64,000 bases of DNA from contig JAHHDR010000034.1 in assembly GCA_019739215.1 (NCBI GenBank), positions 1-64,000 of the forward strand, given 5' to 3'. Positions within the stretch are counted from its first letter, which is position 1. Every line of letters begins with the position of its first letter. Positions 43,470-52,591 of this stretch are shown here, one piece after another. This stretch comes from Rhizobium sp. (lineage in GTDB: Bacteria; Pseudomonadota; Alphaproteobacteria; Rhizobiales; Rhizobiaceae). The position numbers and the translations under genes were made by a program. Under the pieces are notes generated by a model. It made no database searches. It was not told the DNA's origin and saw only the letters and a program-made list of their open reading frames with translations.

Positions 43470-44744
43470 TCAAAGATCTTCGAGGCCGGCCTTGATCTCT
43501 TCCACCGCCTTGGCCGGTTCCATTTCACCATTGAGCGTCGGAACGAAGGAGCTCGACATTACGTCGAAGATCGGCCCGGCGATACCGGCAAGCGGCGTCT
43601 TCGGATCGAAGATCATGTTGGCCGTCAGCGACGAGTAGGTCGCGTTGGGCTCCATGGCCTTGTACTCGGCCGAGTTCGTCACCGGGCCATAGGCCGGAAT
43701 GTGGCCGGCCGTGGCCCAGAACAGCGAGTTCTTCGAGATCCAACTCATGACCTCGAGCACAGCGGCCCGCTTTTCCGGGCTCATGTCCTTGCCCTTGTTG
43801 GCGGGCATGGCGAAGGTATGGCTGTCCGCATAGGTCGAGGCATGGTTGAAGATGACCGGAAGCTCGACCGCACCCCATTCGAACAGCTTGCCGTTCTTCT
43901 GCAGGTCGGCCATGGTCGGCACTTCCCAGACGCCGTTGATCATCATCGCCGCCTCGCCCGAGGTGAAGAGCGCGACGGTCGCGGGATAGTCGGTATAGGT
44001 CGACTGCAGCCCCTCCTTCGTCCATTCCGCCAGCACGGCGAGCGCGTTCTCGAGCTTCTTGCCATTGTCGCCAGCCAGGAACTCGCCATCCGTCATCAGC
44101 TCGCCATCCTGCTGGCCAACCAGCGAATAGATGGTGCGGAACATGAAGTTGCCGTCGGCCGTCACTGATCCGAGCGGAAACTTGACGCCGGCCTCTTTCA
44201 ACTTCTTCAGGGTCGCGGTGAAGTTTTCCCGCGAATCCATGCCCATCGGCCGGCCGTCGTCGCCGAGCACGCCGGCCTTCTTGAGCAGGTCCTTGTTGTA
44301 GTAGAGCACGATCGGATGGGTATCGAGCGGGACGGCATATTGCTTGCCGTCGGCGCTGATCGCGTCCCACGTCGCCGGCGCGTAGTCGGCCTGCGCCAGG
44401 CCCATGGTCTTCCAGTCGTCGGCCGTGAGTTCCTGGAGAATGCCCTGCTTGACGGCAAGCGGAATGCGGCTGGCATGATAGGTCATGATGTCGGGCGCCT
44501 CGCCGACCGCGGCGGATGTCTGGACCTTGGAATAGAACGGCGTTCCCCATTCCAGCGTCGTGGCATCGACCTTGATCTTGCCCTGATGGGCCGCATTGAA
44601 GTCCGCAATCAGCTGCTTCATGCGGACGCCGTCGCCACCGCCGAGGAAGTCCCACCAGATCACGGTTTCCTCGGCATGGGCGGCGGATGTCATCAATCCC
44701 GCTGCCAGGACAAGGGATTTCGTCAATTTCAACCAGTTCGGCAT
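43470..44744 (-). CDS. Extracellular sugar-binding protein (CUT1)
   Basis: 424 residues with signal peptide VLAAGLMTSAAHA. The mature protein starts EETVIWWDFLGGGDGVRMKQL, followed by GEAPDIMTYHAS, a normal solute-binding protein 1 layout, and ends with a helical region. The binding cleft is Trp-rich (WWDF, SWIS), as expected for saccharides. The gene follows GH51 by 53 bases, so the ligand is likely an arabinose-containing oligosaccharide. Confidence 0.92.
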   Translation of the reverse strand: MPNWLKLTKSLVLAAGLMTSAAHAEETVIWWDFLGGGDGVRMKQLIADFNAAHQGKIKVDATTLEWGTPFYSKVQTSAAVGEAPDIMTYHASRIPLAVKQGILQELTADDWKTMGLAQADYAPATWDAISADGKQYAVPLDTHPIVLYYNKDLLKKAGVLGDDGRPMGMDSRENFTATLKKLKEAGVKFPLGSVTADGNFMFRTIYSLVGQQDGELMTDGEFLAGDNGKKLENALAVLAEWTKEGLQSTYTDYPATVALFTSGEAAMMINGVWEVPTMADLQKNGKLFEWGAVELPVIFNHASTYADSHTFAMPANKGKDMSPEKRAAVLEVMSWISKNSLFWATAGHIPAYGPVTNSAEYKAMEPNATYSSLTANMIFDPKTPLAGIAGPIFDVMSSSFVPTLNGEMEPAKAVEEIKAGLEDL

Positions 44745-44797
44745 CTCATTTCCTCCCTAAAGACGAACGGCCTCCCGCCGCCGCCGACTACGTGATT

Positions 44798-46306
44798 TTA
44801 GAGTTGTACCCTGATCATCGAATAGGAATATGGCGGCACCGTCAGGCGCACGGCATTTCCTTCGAGGGTCGCGCCGTCCGTCTTGCGCGGCTTGACGTTT
44901 TCGGGGTTGTCCTTCGTGTTTGTCGCTTCGAGGTCGTCGTGCTTGATAAGGGTGTGCTCGACGGTCTTGGCCGTTCCGAAGCGCTCCATGGAGAGATTGA
45001 TCTCCATCGGTTCGTTTCCATGGCGGTTGATCGCGAAGAAGGTCAGCGTCCCCGCGTCGCCGTCATGGACGCCGGAAATGTCGAGATAGGACACCGCATC
45101 GGCGACATTCGAGACATAGGACGCGCAGTCGACGTCAAGCAGAAGCGCAGTGCCGCGGCCGTAGCGGGACGCCAGCTGGAACGGATGATAGATCGTCTGG
45201 CGCCAGGCCGCGCCACCGGGGGCGGTCATGATCGGCGCGATGACGTTGACCAGTTGCGCGATACAGGCGATGCGGACGACGTCGGAGCGGCGGATGAACG
45301 TGTTGATGATGCAGCCGACCTGCAGCACGTCCTCGAAATTGTAGATATCCTCGAGCAGCACCGGCGCATGCGGCCAGTCCCACTCCTTCATCCGGCGGGC
45401 GTCGCTCTTGCGCTCGTGATACCAGACATTCCATTCGTCGAACGAGATCTTCACATCCCGCTTGGAGCGCTTGTTGGCCTTGACGAAATCGAGCACGCCG
45501 CTGACCGTGCCAATATAGCGGTCGAGCTTCTCGGGCAATGCGAGGAATTCCGCGGTATTCTTCTCGTAATTCTCGAAATACATGTGAAGCGAGATGTAGT
45601 CGACCTGGTCGTAGGTCGCGTCGAGAACCGTCGCCTCCCATTGCGGGTAGGTGGCCATGTCGGAATGAGACGATCCGCAGACCACCAGCTCGAGCTTGTC
45701 GTCGAAGGCGCGGAGGGCCTTGGCGGTCTCGTTGGCGAGGTGGCCATATTCCGCAGCACTCTTGTGCCCGACCTGCCAGGGGCCATCCATCTCGTTGCCC
45801 AGGCACCAGAGCCGGGCGTTCCAGGGCTCGGCCCGGCCGTTCTTGCGCCTGAGGTCGGACCACTGGCTGCCGCCGGGATGATTGACATATTCGACGAAGT
45901 TGCGCGCAGCGTCCAGGCCGCGCGAACCCAGGTTGACCGCCAGCATCATGTCGGTTCCGGCCGCCTCCGCCCATTCGGCGAATTCATGGATGCCGACCTG
46001 GTTGGATTCGGATGTCCGCCATGCAAGATCGAGCCGTGTCGGCCGGTCCTGCTGGGGTCCTATGCCGTCTTCCCAGTTATAGGCCGAGACGAAGTTCCCG
46101 CCGGGATAACGGCAGACCGGGGTGTCGAGCTCGCGAACGAGGTCGATGACGTCCTGGCGCATGCCATTGGCAAGGGCAGTCGGATGTCCGGGCTCGTAGA
46201 TGCCCGTGTAGACGGCACGTCCGAGATGCTCGAGGAATGACCCATAAAGCCGTTTGTCGATGTCCGCGATAGAATAGCGCGCATGCGCGGTGACCCGAGC
46301 TTCCAT
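44798..46306 (-). CDS. abfA: GH51 alpha-L-arabinofuranosidase
   Basis: 502 residues, the usual length of family GH51. The acid/base is E172 in CLGNEMDGPWQ and the nucleophile E291 in ISFDEWNVWY, at nearly the same positions as in Geobacillus AbfA. A (beta/alpha)8 barrel is followed by the C-terminal beta domain (about 375-502). There is no signal peptide, so it acts on imported arabino-oligosaccharides in the cytoplasm. GGGAGGA lies 7 bases before ATG 46306. It is the first gene of the operon GH51 - binding protein - two permeases and has a 12-bp inverted repeat in its promoter. Confidence 0.95.
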   Translation of the reverse strand: MEARVTAHARYSIADIDKRLYGSFLEHLGRAVYTGIYEPGHPTALANGMRQDVIDLVRELDTPVCRYPGGNFVSAYNWEDGIGPQQDRPTRLDLAWRTSESNQVGIHEFAEWAEAAGTDMMLAVNLGSRGLDAARNFVEYVNHPGGSQWSDLRRKNGRAEPWNARLWCLGNEMDGPWQVGHKSAAEYGHLANETAKALRAFDDKLELVVCGSSHSDMATYPQWEATVLDATYDQVDYISLHMYFENYEKNTAEFLALPEKLDRYIGTVSGVLDFVKANKRSKRDVKISFDEWNVWYHERKSDARRMKEWDWPHAPVLLEDIYNFEDVLQVGCIINTFIRRSDVVRIACIAQLVNVIAPIMTAPGGAAWRQTIYHPFQLASRYGRGTALLLDVDCASYVSNVADAVSYLDISGVHDGDAGTLTFFAINRHGNEPMEINLSMERFGTAKTVEHTLIKHDDLEATNTKDNPENVKPRKTDGATLEGNAVRLTVPPYSYSMIRVQL

Positions 46307-46326
46307 GTTCCTCCCACCCTCAATAT

Positions 46327-46357
46327 CCAGATATTCGGTCCGTATCCGAATATCTGG
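46327..46357. promoter_or_regulatory. Inverted-repeat operator of the GH51 operon
   Basis: CCAGATATTCGG (46327-46338) and CCGAATATCTGG (46346-46357) are exact reverse complements separated by TCCGTAT. The site lies 21 to 51 bases before the GH51 start. The inner part CGGTCCGTATCCG recurs in degraded form before the ATPase gene and before the regulator gene. Confidence 0.8.
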
Positions 46358-46403
46358 TATTTAAGACCCAAACCGGGAGCCGCGTCAAGCGATAGTATGA
46401 TTA

Positions 46404-47327
46404 TTAGACCTGCACGCGCAGCACGATGTCCTGGCCGTAATTGCCGAACCCCTTGCCGAAGATATTGATACCGCCGGGATGTTCGGCCTCTTCCTTCACG
46501 CCGACGCGCAGCCGGATCGACCGGTGCTGGTCGAGGTCGAGATCGTCGAGGGTGACGTCGGAAATCCGTAGGCCATCGACGAAGCTACCCTGCCCATTGA
46601 CGCGCCAGTTCTTGAGCTTGCCATATTGCGAGCCCGCCAGTTTCCACCAGTCGGGCGTGTAGACGCCGCGCTTGTCGCCGAAGTCGCCCGGCGACGTCCA
46701 GGTCCCGATCTCGACGCCGTTGATCTGCAGGAAGATGTCGGACGGCCAGTTTGCGGCCGTGCCCGGCACTTCCGAACTCAGTTCCATGGAAACCTCGATC
46801 GCCTTGGGCCGGGCCTTCTTGAGCAGCGTGTTGTTGGGGAACTGGTACTCGACGAATCCCCTGGTAAACCAGAGCAATCCGGCCTTCATCCGGTCCGGGT
46901 CGAGGAAGGTGTCAGGCACGTCGAGCAGGCCGATGACACCATCTTTCGAGCATAAGCCACACGGGCTCGTCACCTCGAACTGGGTATAGAGGCCGAGCGG
47001 CATAGCGACCTCGATCGTGTTGGCCAGCCGGTCTGCGACCGGCTCTGCAAACGAGATCAGGATCTCCTGAAAGGCCGAGTGACATAGCTTCTGGCTTCCC
47101 TTGCGGGCGCGTTGGCTTTCCGTGAAGATCAGCCCGGCATCCTCGAGCACCTTCAGATTGATCGACACTGTCGATTGCGGCAATGCCAGCTCTTCGGCAA
47201 TCTGGTTGACATTCTTCGCACCGCTGACGCGCAGCAGCTTGAGAATCCGGATGCGAACCTCGCTGGCCAGGCCCTTGATCAGGTCCTGCCGCTCCACGGG
47301 GTCGATTACCAATACTTTGCCGGTCAT
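46404..47327 (-). CDS. ArsR-type regulator with C-terminal carbohydrate-sensing domain
   Basis: About 307 residues, three times a normal ArsR protein. Residues 1-95 form the winged helix (LASEVRIRILKLLRVSGAKNVNQIAEELALPQSTVSINLKVLEDAG by position 47180-47300, key part LPQSTVSINLKVLE). The rest is a beta-rich domain with CGLCSKDGVIG, FTRGFVEYQFPNN, NGVEIGTWTSPGDFGD and GINIFGKGFGNYGQDI, resembling a lectin or jelly-roll sensor. No metal-binding Cys set of classical ArsR is seen. Because it neighbours GH51 and the sugar importer, I infer arabinoside-responsive repression. ATG 47327 was chosen; a GTG at 47342 is possible. Confidence 0.85.
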   Translation of the reverse strand: MTGKVLVIDPVERQDLIKGLASEVRIRILKLLRVSGAKNVNQIAEELALPQSTVSINLKVLEDAGLIFTESQRARKGSQKLCHSAFQEILISFAEPVADRLANTIEVAMPLGLYTQFEVTSPCGLCSKDGVIGLLDVPDTFLDPDRMKAGLLWFTRGFVEYQFPNNTLLKKARPKAIEVSMELSSEVPGTAANWPSDIFLQINGVEIGTWTSPGDFGDKRGVYTPDWWKLAGSQYGKLKNWRVNGQGSFVDGLRISDVTLDDLDLDQHRSIRLRVGVKEEAEHPGGINIFGKGFGNYGQDIVLRVQV

Positions 47328-47346
47328 ATGCGTACCATCCACTTCA

Positions 47347-47373
47347 GGTCCGCATATCAGAGTTTTGGATATG
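47347..47373. promoter_or_regulatory. Operator-like repeat upstream of ArsR-type gene
   Basis: CATATC (47353-47358) and GATATG (47368-47373) are complementary with 9 bases between, next to GGTCCGCATATC at 47347-47358. The GGTCCG(N)TAT core resembles the GH51 operator, which fits autoregulation. Confidence 0.45.
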
Positions 47374-47462
47374 AATGCAACGACTATGTGTCCCGGCCGG
47401 CCGGCACCGTCCCCCCGCCCATCGGCGTCGCCATAGCAAGATCCCGCGTCTCGGGCGCAGTC

Positions 47463-49022
47463 TCATACGCGGATGGACAGCCAGGCGGAAACGGCCCGCC
47501 ACCCCTGTGTGAAATATTCGTCCGCCCGGCCGAGCCCGCTCTCGGAATCGGTCCGAAGTTCCATCATGACATCACTCAATGCACGAAAGGACGCGACCTC
47601 GTCCCTGGCAGAGGCTGAAAGCCCAGCCCGGTCCGTCTGGACTGCGTCCAGTTCCGCATGCGACCGCCTGAGGAACACCCGCAGGCCGCGTCCCTCGTCC
47701 CGCCAGAGCCGGCGGGTGAGGAAATCCAGCGCCTGCATTCCCGTCGTCCCCTCGTAGATCGTCATGATTCGACTGTCGCGAAGATGCTGCTCGAGCGGAT
47801 AGTCGCGGGTATAGCCCGCGCCGCCCAGCACCTGGATCGCGGCATTGGCCACGTCGAAGCCGGTCTGGGCACCGAAATTCTTGATCAGCGGAAGCATCCA
47901 GCCCGCAAGATCGGCATGCTCCCGGCGCAGGTCCAGGTCAGGCTCGATGCGGGCGAGATCCATGGCACAGGCAAGTTCGAGCACTGCCGCGCGCAGGATC
48001 TCCGTCTGGCGGCGCATGCCATCCAGTTGCCGGCGCACATCCGGATGCGCGGCAATCGGCACCGGTGGCCGATCCGCCGGCCCGCCCTGCCGCCGCTCGG
48101 CGGCGTAGGATTTGGCGATGTCGACGGCGGACGACGCGACGCCCAGCCCTTGGCACGCCGTCGACAGCCGCATCAGTTCGATCATCGCGAAGAGTTGCGC
48201 CAGGCCCCGACCCGGCTCGCCGATCAGGGTGGCCTGCGCGCACTGGAAGGTCAGCGCGCAGGTGGGCGAGCCGTGAAGTCCCATCTTCTCCTCGATCCGG
48301 TCGAGGGTAATCCCGTTCGGCTGGCCGTCGATCAGGTTCGGAACCAGGAACAGGCTGAGCCCGCCGGTGCCCGGCTTGTCCTCCGTCCGCGCCAGCAGGC
48401 AGTGACCGATCCGCGCGGCCATGTCGTGGTCACCGAAGGAGATCCAGCATTTCTGGCCGCTAATGCGCCAGACGCCGTCAATACACTCCGCGCGGGTGCG
48501 AAGCCGGCCGACATCCGAGCCGGCGTCCGGTTCGGAAATGCAGATCGTGGCGGCCCATTCACCGGCAACAAGCCGCGGCACCCACTCCGCCGCAACGGCG
48601 CTATCCGCGGCTCCCGCGAGAAGATGGCACGCGGCGCGACTCGCCCCGGCGGCCATCATGAAGGACACACAGCCGCGCTCGAACATCGACGCGCAGGCCG
48701 TATGCAGCACGAGCGGCAGCCCCAGCCCGCCGAGCGTCTCCGCGACGTCCGTGCCGATCCAGCCGGCAGCGCCGAGTTTCGCATAAGCCGCAGCAAACCC
48801 GTCGGGTGTCCGCACACGCCCCGCCTCGACCCGGCAGCCCTGCCGGTCGGCAGGCCGGTCGAGCAGGTGAAGCACGGTCTCGGCGAAGCGGCCGGCTTCC
48901 CGCAGGATCGCGGCCACGGTTGCGTCGTCACAATCGGGGCGGAGAGCCTGGAGCCGCAGCCAGCCCGGTGTCGCCTTCAGCAGGCCCAGCGTCCGGTCGG
49001 CCTGTCTCGAAAAGCCTGACAT
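47463..49022 (-). CDS. Acyl-CoA dehydrogenase (long, DmdC-like branch)
   Basis: 519 residues, longer than the usual 380. Start ATG 49022 (MSGFSRQADRTLG) lies 4 bases after the SDR stop. The FAD-binding ICISEPDAGSDVGRLRT, KCWISFGDHD and the C-terminal NAAIQVLGGAGYTRDYPLEQHLRDSRIMTIYEGTTGMQALDFL (by position near 47720-47850; key part IYEGTTGMQA with the catalytic Glu) place it with the DmdC / long acyl-CoA dehydrogenases, which carry an extra C-terminal helical region. It is the third gene of ligase - SDR - dehydrogenase and would introduce the alpha,beta double bond in a CoA thioester, perhaps a phenylpropanoyl-CoA. Confidence 0.9.
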   Translation of the reverse strand: MSGFSRQADRTLGLLKATPGWLRLQALRPDCDDATVAAILREAGRFAETVLHLLDRPADRQGCRVEAGRVRTPDGFAAAYAKLGAAGWIGTDVAETLGGLGLPLVLHTACASMFERGCVSFMMAAGASRAACHLLAGAADSAVAAEWVPRLVAGEWAATICISEPDAGSDVGRLRTRAECIDGVWRISGQKCWISFGDHDMAARIGHCLLARTEDKPGTGGLSLFLVPNLIDGQPNGITLDRIEEKMGLHGSPTCALTFQCAQATLIGEPGRGLAQLFAMIELMRLSTACQGLGVASSAVDIAKSYAAERRQGGPADRPPVPIAAHPDVRRQLDGMRRQTEILRAAVLELACAMDLARIEPDLDLRREHADLAGWMLPLIKNFGAQTGFDVANAAIQVLGGAGYTRDYPLEQHLRDSRIMTIYEGTTGMQALDFLTRRLWRDEGRGLRVFLRRSHAELDAVQTDRAGLSASARDEVASFRALSDVMMELRTDSESGLGRADEYFTQGWRAVSAWLSIRV

Positions 49023-49026
49023 CGCG

Positions 49027-49788
49027 TTATCGCGGCTGCATTCGGATGGCGCCGTCCAGCCGGATGACCTCGCCATTCATATACTGGTTCTCGATGACGA
49101 ACCGGACCGCGTCGGCAAACTCTGCGGGGTCGCCGAGCCGCGACGGATAGGGAATGGCCGCGGCCAGGCTGTCCTGAACCTCGCCGGGAAGGCCCTCCAG
49201 CAGTGGCGTCAGGAAGATGCCCGGCGCGATCGTGTTGACGCGGATACCGAAGCGCGCCAGTTCCCGCGCAGCCGGCAGCGCCATCGAGACGATCCCGCCC
49301 TTGGATGCGGCATAGGCCACCTGCCCGACCTGCCCCTCGAACGCCGCAACAGAGGCAGTGTTGACGATGACGCCGCGCGCCTTGTCGTCGCGCTCCGGCG
49401 CCTCTGCCATCCGCGAGGCCGCGAGGCGCATCATGTTGAAGCTGCCGATCAGGTTGACGCGGATGACACGCTCGAAATCCGCCAGGGGCATCGGCCCGTC
49501 CCGCGACAGCAGGCGTCCCGCGGTTCCGATCCCGGCGCAGTTCACGAGGATCCGAAGCCCGTCGCCGACCCCGGCAGCCGCGTCGATCGCACGGGCCGCA
49601 TCCGCCTCCGACGTGACGTCGCCCTGGATCGCCACGCCGCCGATCTCGTCGGCGACCGTCTGCGCGGCTGCGCCGTCCCTGTCGAAGACATGAACCCTTG
49701 CGCCAAGGCTGGCGAGCAGGCGTGCGGTCGCCGCACCCAGGCCGGAGGCCGATCCCGATACGATGGCACTTGAGCCGGCTATCTTCAT
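49027..49788 (-). CDS. SDR-family 3-hydroxyacyl-CoA dehydrogenase-like
   Basis: 253 residues. The NAD site is SGSASGLGAATA, the D in FDRDG favours NAD, and the catalytic Ser-Tyr-Lys are in NTASVAAFEGQVGQVAYAASKGG. IAPGIFLTPLLEGLP and YMNGEVIRLDGAIRMQPR are characteristic of the HSD17B10 / type II 3-hydroxyacyl-CoA dehydrogenase group. It overlaps the ligase stop by 4 bases and precedes the acyl-CoA dehydrogenase by 4. In context it would oxidise a 3-hydroxyacyl-CoA made by the crotonase. Confidence 0.9.
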   Translation of the reverse strand: MKIAGSSAIVSGSASGLGAATARLLASLGARVHVFDRDGAAAQTVADEIGGVAIQGDVTSEADAARAIDAAAGVGDGLRILVNCAGIGTAGRLLSRDGPMPLADFERVIRVNLIGSFNMMRLAASRMAEAPERDDKARGVIVNTASVAAFEGQVGQVAYAASKGGIVSMALPAARELARFGIRVNTIAPGIFLTPLLEGLPGEVQDSLAAAIPYPSRLGDPAEFADAVRFVIENQYMNGEVIRLDGAIRMQPR

Positions 49789-51642
49789 GCGACCACATCC
49801 TTGCTGGCGAAAATGACATCCGGCGCATCGCCGTAGAGCGCCTCTATCAGGTCGGCGCGATGGGCCCTGAGCGCGCGCTGGTTGAGCGAACCCTTGTCGG
49901 TGACCTCGCCCTTGTTGAAACGCGGCGGCTCGACAAGCAGCATCAGGCGCATGACACGCGTCGACGATCCGCTCGCCCGCCGCTGGTGTTGGGCAAGTCG
50001 CTCTGCGAGCAGCGCACGCACCTTGGGATGGGCCATCACGGCCGCGTCGGAAAGGTCGGCGGCCGCATCACCGATGGCCTCCCGCATCGTCTTGAGCACC
50101 GGAATCGCCAGCGCGCCAAGCTCTGCACGATCTTCGCCGGTGATCACCGCGTCGCGGATCAATCCACCGAACTGGTCGACAAGTTCGGCGCGCAATTTTC
50201 CGACGGAGACCCACGTACCGGTGCGGAGCTTGAAATTCTCCGCCGTCCGCCCCTCGAAGTAGAAGCCACGGGTCGGGTCGCCGGGAACTGCGAGCTTCAC
50301 CGCATCGCCAATCATGTAGAAGCCTTCCTCGTCGAAGGCCTCCGCCGTGAGCTTTGCATCGCGCCAGTAGCCGGGGGTGATGTTGGGCCCCTTGAGCCGC
50401 AGTTCGTACTTGTCTTCCATCGGCACCAGCTTGAGCGTGATACCCTGCGCGGGAATCCCAATATTGCCGGGCCTTGTCTGCGGCTCGGTGCAGAACAGCG
50501 AGAAGGGCGCCGTCTCGGTCGAGCCGAGCCCGGTACAGATCAGCACTTGCCCACCCGTCACCTGCTCGGAGAACTCGAGCAGCGCATCCCAGGTGTGCTG
50601 CGCCATGCTGGCCCCGGCATACATCAGGATTTTCAGGTCGCGGAAAAAGCTCCGGCGCAACACCTCGTCGCGACGCATCGCCTCCACCAGCATCTCGTAG
50701 CCCGCCGGCACGTTGAAGTACCAGGTCGGGGAGATTTCCCTCAGGTTGGCAATCGTCTCCCCGATCAGGGCGGGACTGGGCTTGCCCCGATCGATGTAGA
50801 AGGTGCCGCCATTGTAGATGACCAGGTTGAACACCTTGTTGCCGCTGGCCGTGTGGTTCCAGGGCGCCCAGTCGACGATGACAGGCGGCTCGTCGCGCAG
50901 GAAGCCGTAGCAGTCTGCCACCATTTCCTGGTTCGAGCACAGCATGCGCTGCGTCTGCGTGACCGCCTTCGGCGAGCCTGTCGTGCCCGACGTGAAGAGA
51001 AATTTGGCGACAGTGTCCGGACCGACAGCATCGAAGGCCCCGTCGACGGCAGCGCTTGGGCTGGTTGCCAGCAAGTCATCAAACGCGATCGATGGCCGCC
51101 CGGCCGGCGGATTTGCGCACGCACAGGAAGGGAATGTCGGCGCCGAAAGCGCCCACGACGGCCGCCGCAAAGGCGAGCCCGTCATCGGCGAACACCGCGC
51201 CGGGCGTCATCTGCCGCGCGATCCCCCCGAGTTTCTCGAAGCCGGGATCGGCGGTGGCATAGGCGGGCGCGGTCGCCGCCGAGGGTATCCCGACATGCTG
51301 CGCGCCCAGCGCCATCAGCGCGTGCTCGATCGAGTTGTCGGACAAGATCATCAGCGGCCTCTCGACCGACAGGCCGAGATCCAGGAGCGCCTGTCCGATG
51401 CTGCGGATCATGTCCAGCGCCTGGCCGTAGCGGACCTCCCGCCAGCCGCCGCGCGCGTCGCGCGCCGCCATCCAGACCCGGTCCGGCTCCGTCGACGCCC
51501 AGTGGACGAAACGTTCGTTGATGCTGCGGGGATAGGGTCCAAGCTCATCCTGCCGCCACATTCGCAGGACGCCGCTGGGCGCTTCTTCCCATTCAAGCCG
51601 CGGTGACCAGAGCTTGACTTCGCGCATGCGTGTTTCCGTCAT
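49785..51642 (-). pseudogene. Feruloyl-CoA synthase-type ligase split by one frameshift
   Basis: The N-terminal part (start ATG 51642, MTETRMREVKLWSPRLEWEE) and the C-terminal part are in different frames that join near 51112-51114, where TTT (AAA on the coding strand) stands for an expected TT. Removing one base gives one protein of about 618 residues. The C part has the AMP-forming signatures FLFTSGTTGSPKAV, LGSTETAPFSL and GYWRDAKLTAEAFDEEGFYMIGD (by position), with the EGRTAENFKL hinge. This matches feruloyl-CoA synthases that activate hydroxycinnamates with ATP and CoA. If the shift is real the cluster has lost its entry step; a homopolymer error is equally possible. Confidence 0.82.
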
Positions 51643-51703
51643 GACCTCCTCCCAGAAGCAGGCCACCATAGCGCTCCAGCGCTCGCAGCCTCAATGTGGA
51701 AAC

Positions 51704-51736
51704 TTGTTTACAAAGAAACAATCTCTGAGTAAACAA
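51704..51736. promoter_or_regulatory. Inverted repeat in divergent ligase/crotonase promoter
   Basis: TTGTTTAC (51704-51711) and GTAAACAA (51729-51736) are exact reverse complements, 25 bases centre to centre. AAACAATC is also repeated directly at 51716-51723 and 51731-51738. The site lies in the AT-rich gap between the ligase and crotonase genes and is a good candidate for the MarR protein encoded downstream. Confidence 0.65.
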
Positions 51737-51786
51737 TCGATGAGAATACAAAAACAAGAAACTGCAGTCCGGGAGAGAGCGCGACA

Positions 51787-52581
51787 ATGGGCGGAGACGC
51801 GGCACCGAATTTCGTCACCTATGAACTCGTTGGCGACGTGGCCCATGTCGGTCTCAATCGTCCCGACAAGCGCAACGCGATCAGCGACCGGTTCGTCGAA
51901 GCAATCGCCGACGTCGTCGCGCGGGCCGAGCGCGAGGCGAAAGCCGCCGTGCTTCACGGGCACGGCAAGCATTTCTGCGCGGGCCTGGACCTGGGCGAGC
52001 ACGTCAAGAAGACGGCGATCGAAGGTGTGCGCGGCTCCCGCCGCTGGCACGCGGTCTTTTCCGGCATCCAGCATGGCACCATCCCCTGGATTTCGGCATT
52101 GCACGGCGCCGTCGTCGGCGGCGGGCTGGAACTGGCGGCATCGACCCATATCCGCGTGGCGGACGACACGGCCTTCTTCGCGTTGCCCGAGGGCCAGCGC
52201 GGCATCTTCGTCGGCGGCGGCGGCTCTGTCCGGGTTGCCCGTCTCATGGGCGTCGCCCGCATGACGGACCTGATGCTCACCGGCCGCGTGGTCAATCCTG
52301 CCGAGGCAGAGCGCTGGAACATGGTGCAATATGTCGTCCCCGCCGGGACGGCCCTCGCCAAGGCGCATGAACTGGCCGAGATCGCCGCCTCCAACGCGAC
52401 GCTTTCCAACTATGCCGTCATCAATGCCTTGCCGCGGATCCAGGACATGGCGAAGGAAGACGGTCTCTTCGTCGAATCCTTCATCTCCTCCTTCACCGCC
52501 ACCAGCCCGGAGGCCGAGGAGCGGCTGATGGCCTTCCTTGAGAAACGCGCGGCGCGCATCAAGCCGCCGGGCGCGGACTGA
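51787..52581 (+). CDS. Enoyl-CoA hydratase (crotonase) family protein
   Basis: 264 residues. The oxyanion hole is formed by HGKHFCAGLDL and HGAVVGGGLELAAS. Both glutamates of enoyl-CoA hydratase are present (in GGLELA and ALPEGQRG), unlike hydroxycinnamoyl-CoA hydratase-lyases, which keep only the second. This points to hydration in a beta-oxidation-like route rather than direct cleavage to vanillin, though context with a feruloyl-CoA synthase keeps the lyase possible. It is divergent from the ligase and followed after 10 bases by the MarR gene. Confidence 0.9.
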   Translation: MGGDAAPNFVTYELVGDVAHVGLNRPDKRNAISDRFVEAIADVVARAEREAKAAVLHGHGKHFCAGLDLGEHVKKTAIEGVRGSRRWHAVFSGIQHGTIPWISALHGAVVGGGLELAASTHIRVADDTAFFALPEGQRGIFVGGGGSVRVARLMGVARMTDLMLTGRVVNPAEAERWNMVQYVVPAGTALAKAHELAEIAASNATLSNYAVINALPRIQDMAKEDGLFVESFISSFTATSPEAEERLMAFLEKRAARIKPPGAD

Positions 52582-52591
52582 GGTGCGCGCG

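Noticed and set aside
44687..46240. 517-codon open frame antisense to the GH51 gene
   Set aside because: The GH51 gene has both catalytic glutamates and normal length; the antisense translation shows no family features.
47658..49019. 453-codon plus-strand frame opposite the acyl-CoA dehydrogenase
   Set aside because: No start context and no recognisable fold; the minus-strand dehydrogenase is unambiguous.
47463..52581. DMSP demethylation (dmdBCD) cluster
   Set aside because: A DmdC-like dehydrogenase and a crotonase are present, but the ligase is of the feruloyl-CoA synthase type and MarR/TRAP context favours aromatic acids; no dmdA is seen.
51787..52581. Hydroxycinnamoyl-CoA hydratase-lyase
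   Set aside because: Both hydratase glutamates are kept and the lyase-type GGGFSPL stretch is missing, so a general hydratase is the safer call.
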